NCBI GenBank assembly: GCA_031259095.1 | Contig: JAIRLW010000208.1 | Span: 1-5,317 of the forward strand | From: Planctomycetaceae bacterium | GTDB taxonomy: Bacteria; Planctomycetota; Planctomycetia; Pirellulales; Thermoguttaceae | DNA length: 5,317 bases | Reading direction: 5' to 3' | Part shown: positions 4,263-5,317 of the stretch, in pieces | Layout: the number at the start of each line of letters is the position of its first letter | Position numbering within the stretch: position 1 is the stretch's first letter | Notes under the pieces: generated by a model | The model's input: only the letters and a program-made list of their open reading frames with translations | The model's database searches: none | What the model was told of the DNA's origin: nothing | Program-made: the position numbers and the translations under genes

Positions 4263-4614
4263 TCATGGTCAAATGACAAGGAAAAACTTTACCGTTAATT
4301 AGGGATTGCCCCCAAAAATCCGAAACAATCAGAACAATCTCTATCATTCCTCAAAAAGTGAAAACTAAATCTTTAGGTATAACGAGTATATCCGAATGTT
4401 TATCATCTTAGGATTTCGGTTTTTGGCAGGCGTTTTTTTAGAGATATTCCTAAAATGGTGGCGAGTTTGCCTTTTCGTTAAATTTTATTTATTTTATCTA
4501 ATTTATTTAACCGTGTTTATTTTAACACTGTTGGTGAGATAGTATGGGTAATTTATTATGGTATTAAGGAATTTTATGTCCTATTTGTCGTTAAAGTCTT
4601 CTTATTTTTCCACA

Positions 4615-4642
4615 TTGTCATAATTGATATTCTTTCTATGTT
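4615..4642 (+). promoter_or_regulatory. Candidate promoter of the Cys-rich gene
   Basis: TTGTCA (4615-4620), a 16-bp spacer, then TATGTT (4637-4642): five and four of six matches to the sigma-70 consensus. It would leave a leader of about 325 nt. A second weaker candidate is TTGGTG (4531-4536), 17 bp, TATTAT (4554-4559). TTGACA at 4862-4867 is a perfect -35 word but has no -10 at the right distance. All are tentative. Confidence 0.25.
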
Positions 4643-4672
4643 CGTCAATCTAAACCATTTATCAAAAACGGG

Positions 4673-4780
4673 TTGAGTGGACTCAAGAGAGTTACGTTTT
4701 ACAGCCGATACTGAACTTGACCCTGAAAAACACATTGCGTGTCGGGGGGCACGTTCAGGGAAAGTCAGGAGCCGATCAGG
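4673..4780 (+). promoter_or_regulatory. Cluster of inverted and phased repeats in the presumed leader or operator of the Cys-rich gene
   Basis: TTGAGT-GG-ACTCAA (4673-4686) is a perfect 6-bp-arm palindrome. CCCTGAA (4721-4727) and TTCAGGG (4754-4760) are 7-bp inverted arms enclosing smaller complementary words (ACAC/GTGT, CGTG/CACG). TCAGG recurs at 4755, 4765 and 4776, spaced 10 and 11 bp. They could be a regulator's operator sites or RNA structure. No known class is recognised. Confidence 0.3.
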
Positions 4781-4956
4781 AAAAGAAATTGGGTCGTATG
4801 TCGGCCCATCGGGACTGACGCAAATAACCAAGTAGTTCCAAAAGAGACAACGTTTGTTGATTTGACATGAACCGTTTGTGAAGGAGTGAGTCTTTCCAGG
4901 CGGAAACATAACAGTTGTTATCCACAACGAATTCTCTGAGGACCAACCAGGAAAAA

Positions 4957-4962
4957 AAGGAG
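4957..4962 (+). promoter_or_regulatory. Strong ribosome binding site of the Cys-rich gene
   Basis: AAGGAG within an A-rich run, 10 nt before ATG 4973. It is the best Shine-Dalgarno match in front of a gene in this window and confirms the start of the downstream gene. Confidence 0.8.
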
Positions 4963-4972
4963 AGTTTACCCA

Positions 4973-5317
4973 ATGAAGTCCAGAATTTTGATGGCCGCTC
5001 TCGTTGTCACCCTGTTGATGGGCGTTCGTATTTTTGCGAGCGATTGTGGTCCGTGTGACCCTGCGAGTGATCCCTGCGGCGCGTGTGACAGTTGCAACAA
5101 ATCATGTGATCTGTTTTCAGGTCTCAAAAAACTTGTTGACGGCCGTCCTTTCGCGACAAGTGACTGCGGTCCATGCGACGGTGTCGTTGCTTGTTCACCC
5201 TGTGATGAAGCCGCTTGTAACCCATGTGATGAAATCAGTAGTGATGATGTTTGTGGTAAAAAATTCACATTCGGCAAACGGCTGAAAAGTTTGTTTGCAA
5301 CCAAGAGTTGTAATCCG
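4973..5317 (+). CDS. Secreted cysteine-rich repeat protein (partial, C-terminus beyond the window)
   Basis: 115 codons are visible with no stop before the right edge. Residues 1-22 form a signal peptide (MKSR, core ILMAALVVTLLMGV, likely cleavage after A22). The mature part has 14 cysteines in about 93 residues, mostly as CxxC pairs followed by Asp. Two tandem repeats are visible: residues 23-62 (SDCGPCD, then CGACD, SCNKSCD, then the basic tail SGLKKLVDGRPFAT) and residues 63-110 (SDCGPCD, then CSPCD, CNPCD, VCG, then the basic tail GKRLKSLFAT). Each unit is thus an acidic CxxCD block plus a short Lys/Leu-rich helix-like tail, and a further block may follow at KSCNP. The cysteines could form disulfides in the envelope or bind metal. 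Planctomycete cell walls are known to be proteinaceous and cysteine-rich, so a structural role is a reasonable guess, not shown. Start choice is supported by AAGGAG at 4957-4962. I do not recognise a named family. Confidence 0.8.
   Translation, partial: MKSRILMAALVVTLLMGVRIFASDCGPCDPASDPCGACDSCNKSCDLFSGLKKLVDGRPFATSDCGPCDGVVACSPCDEAACNPCDEISSDDVCGKKFTFGKRLKSLFATKSCNP

Larger units (their letters stand above)
4263..4972. other. Long intergenic region before the Cys-rich gene
   Basis: About 710 bp without a supported gene. Up to about 4670 it is very AT-rich and contains a 48-codon hydrophobic frame (4396-4542) that I do not call. From about 4670 to 4970 it is richer in G and C and holds several repeat motifs: TTGAGT-GG-ACTCAA (4673-4686), CCCTGAA (4721-4727) inverted with TTCAGGG (4754-4760), and TCAGG at 4755, 4765 and 4776. 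This may be a long structured leader of the gene at 4973. A minus-strand frame at 4574-4927 lacks any gene-like character. Confidence 0.5.

Noticed and set aside
4862..4867. Perfect TTGACA hexamer as the -35 of the Cys-rich gene
   Set aside because: No TATAAT-like hexamer lies 15-19 bp downstream.
4574..4927. Minus-strand 117-codon frame in the spacer before the Cys-rich gene
   Set aside because: It needs a non-ATG start, has no recognisable domain or ribosome binding site, and an unnatural residue mix (many Arg, Thr, Ser and Phe without pattern). It covers repeat motifs that look regulatory.
4966..5304. Minus-strand frame opposite the Cys-rich gene
   Set aside because: Shadow of the plus-strand CDS; the plus frame has a strong ribosome binding site, a signal peptide and a repeat structure.
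1..5317. CRISPR array, tRNA, rRNA or insertion sequence
   Set aside because: No regularly spaced 23-40-bp repeats, no cloverleaf-like element with the conserved tRNA arms, no rRNA-like stretches, and no transposase-like protein in any frame.

Overview
The window is AT-rich, sparsely coding DNA with long spacers. It suggests a Gram-negative-type bacterium of the Planctomycetota / Verrucomicrobiota / Lentisphaerota kind, with Planctomycetota as my preferred guess. The reasons are a PEP-CTERM protein, a secreted protein made of cysteine-rich repeats, a left-edge fragment with an MPRKDGELIAW-like start that I associate with planctomycete hypothetical proteins, and spacers full of short tandem repeats. 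This assignment is inference; there is no rRNA or other phylogenetic marker here.

Layout. Positions 1-92 hold the end of a short reading frame, probably a remnant. Positions 93-719 are noncoding and contain a terminator-like hairpin, a heptamer repeat, phased AAATTG boxes, a sigma-54-like site and three consecutive small hairpins before the first gene. Positions 720-1823 encode an exported PEP-CTERM protein, closed by a strong intrinsic terminator. Positions 1926-2216 contain a 104-bp imperfect inverted repeat whose right end overlaps two tandem TATAAT boxes, followed by a structured leader. Positions 2217-2780 (a NrdG-like radical-SAM activating protein) and 2830-3513 (a PlsC-type acyltransferase) are probably co-transcribed. 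A composite of repeats (3507-3603) separates them from a convergent, exported cupin-fold protein on the minus strand (3612-4148). A second nonamer array and a 9-bp-arm palindrome lie upstream of the cupin gene. After a spacer of about 820 bp, a secreted cysteine-rich repeat protein starts at 4973 and runs off the right edge.

How the genes relate. They do not form one pathway. nrdG-plsC is a plausible housekeeping pair (anaerobic dNTP synthesis and phospholipid synthesis). The PEP-CTERM protein, the cupin protein and the Cys-rich protein are all predicted to be exported, so the window has a cell-envelope flavour. No exosortase, nrdD, transposase, tRNA, rRNA or CRISPR is visible. The most unusual items are the partial Cys-rich repeat protein, the large inverted repeat at 1931-2034, and the repeat islands that bracket the cupin gene.
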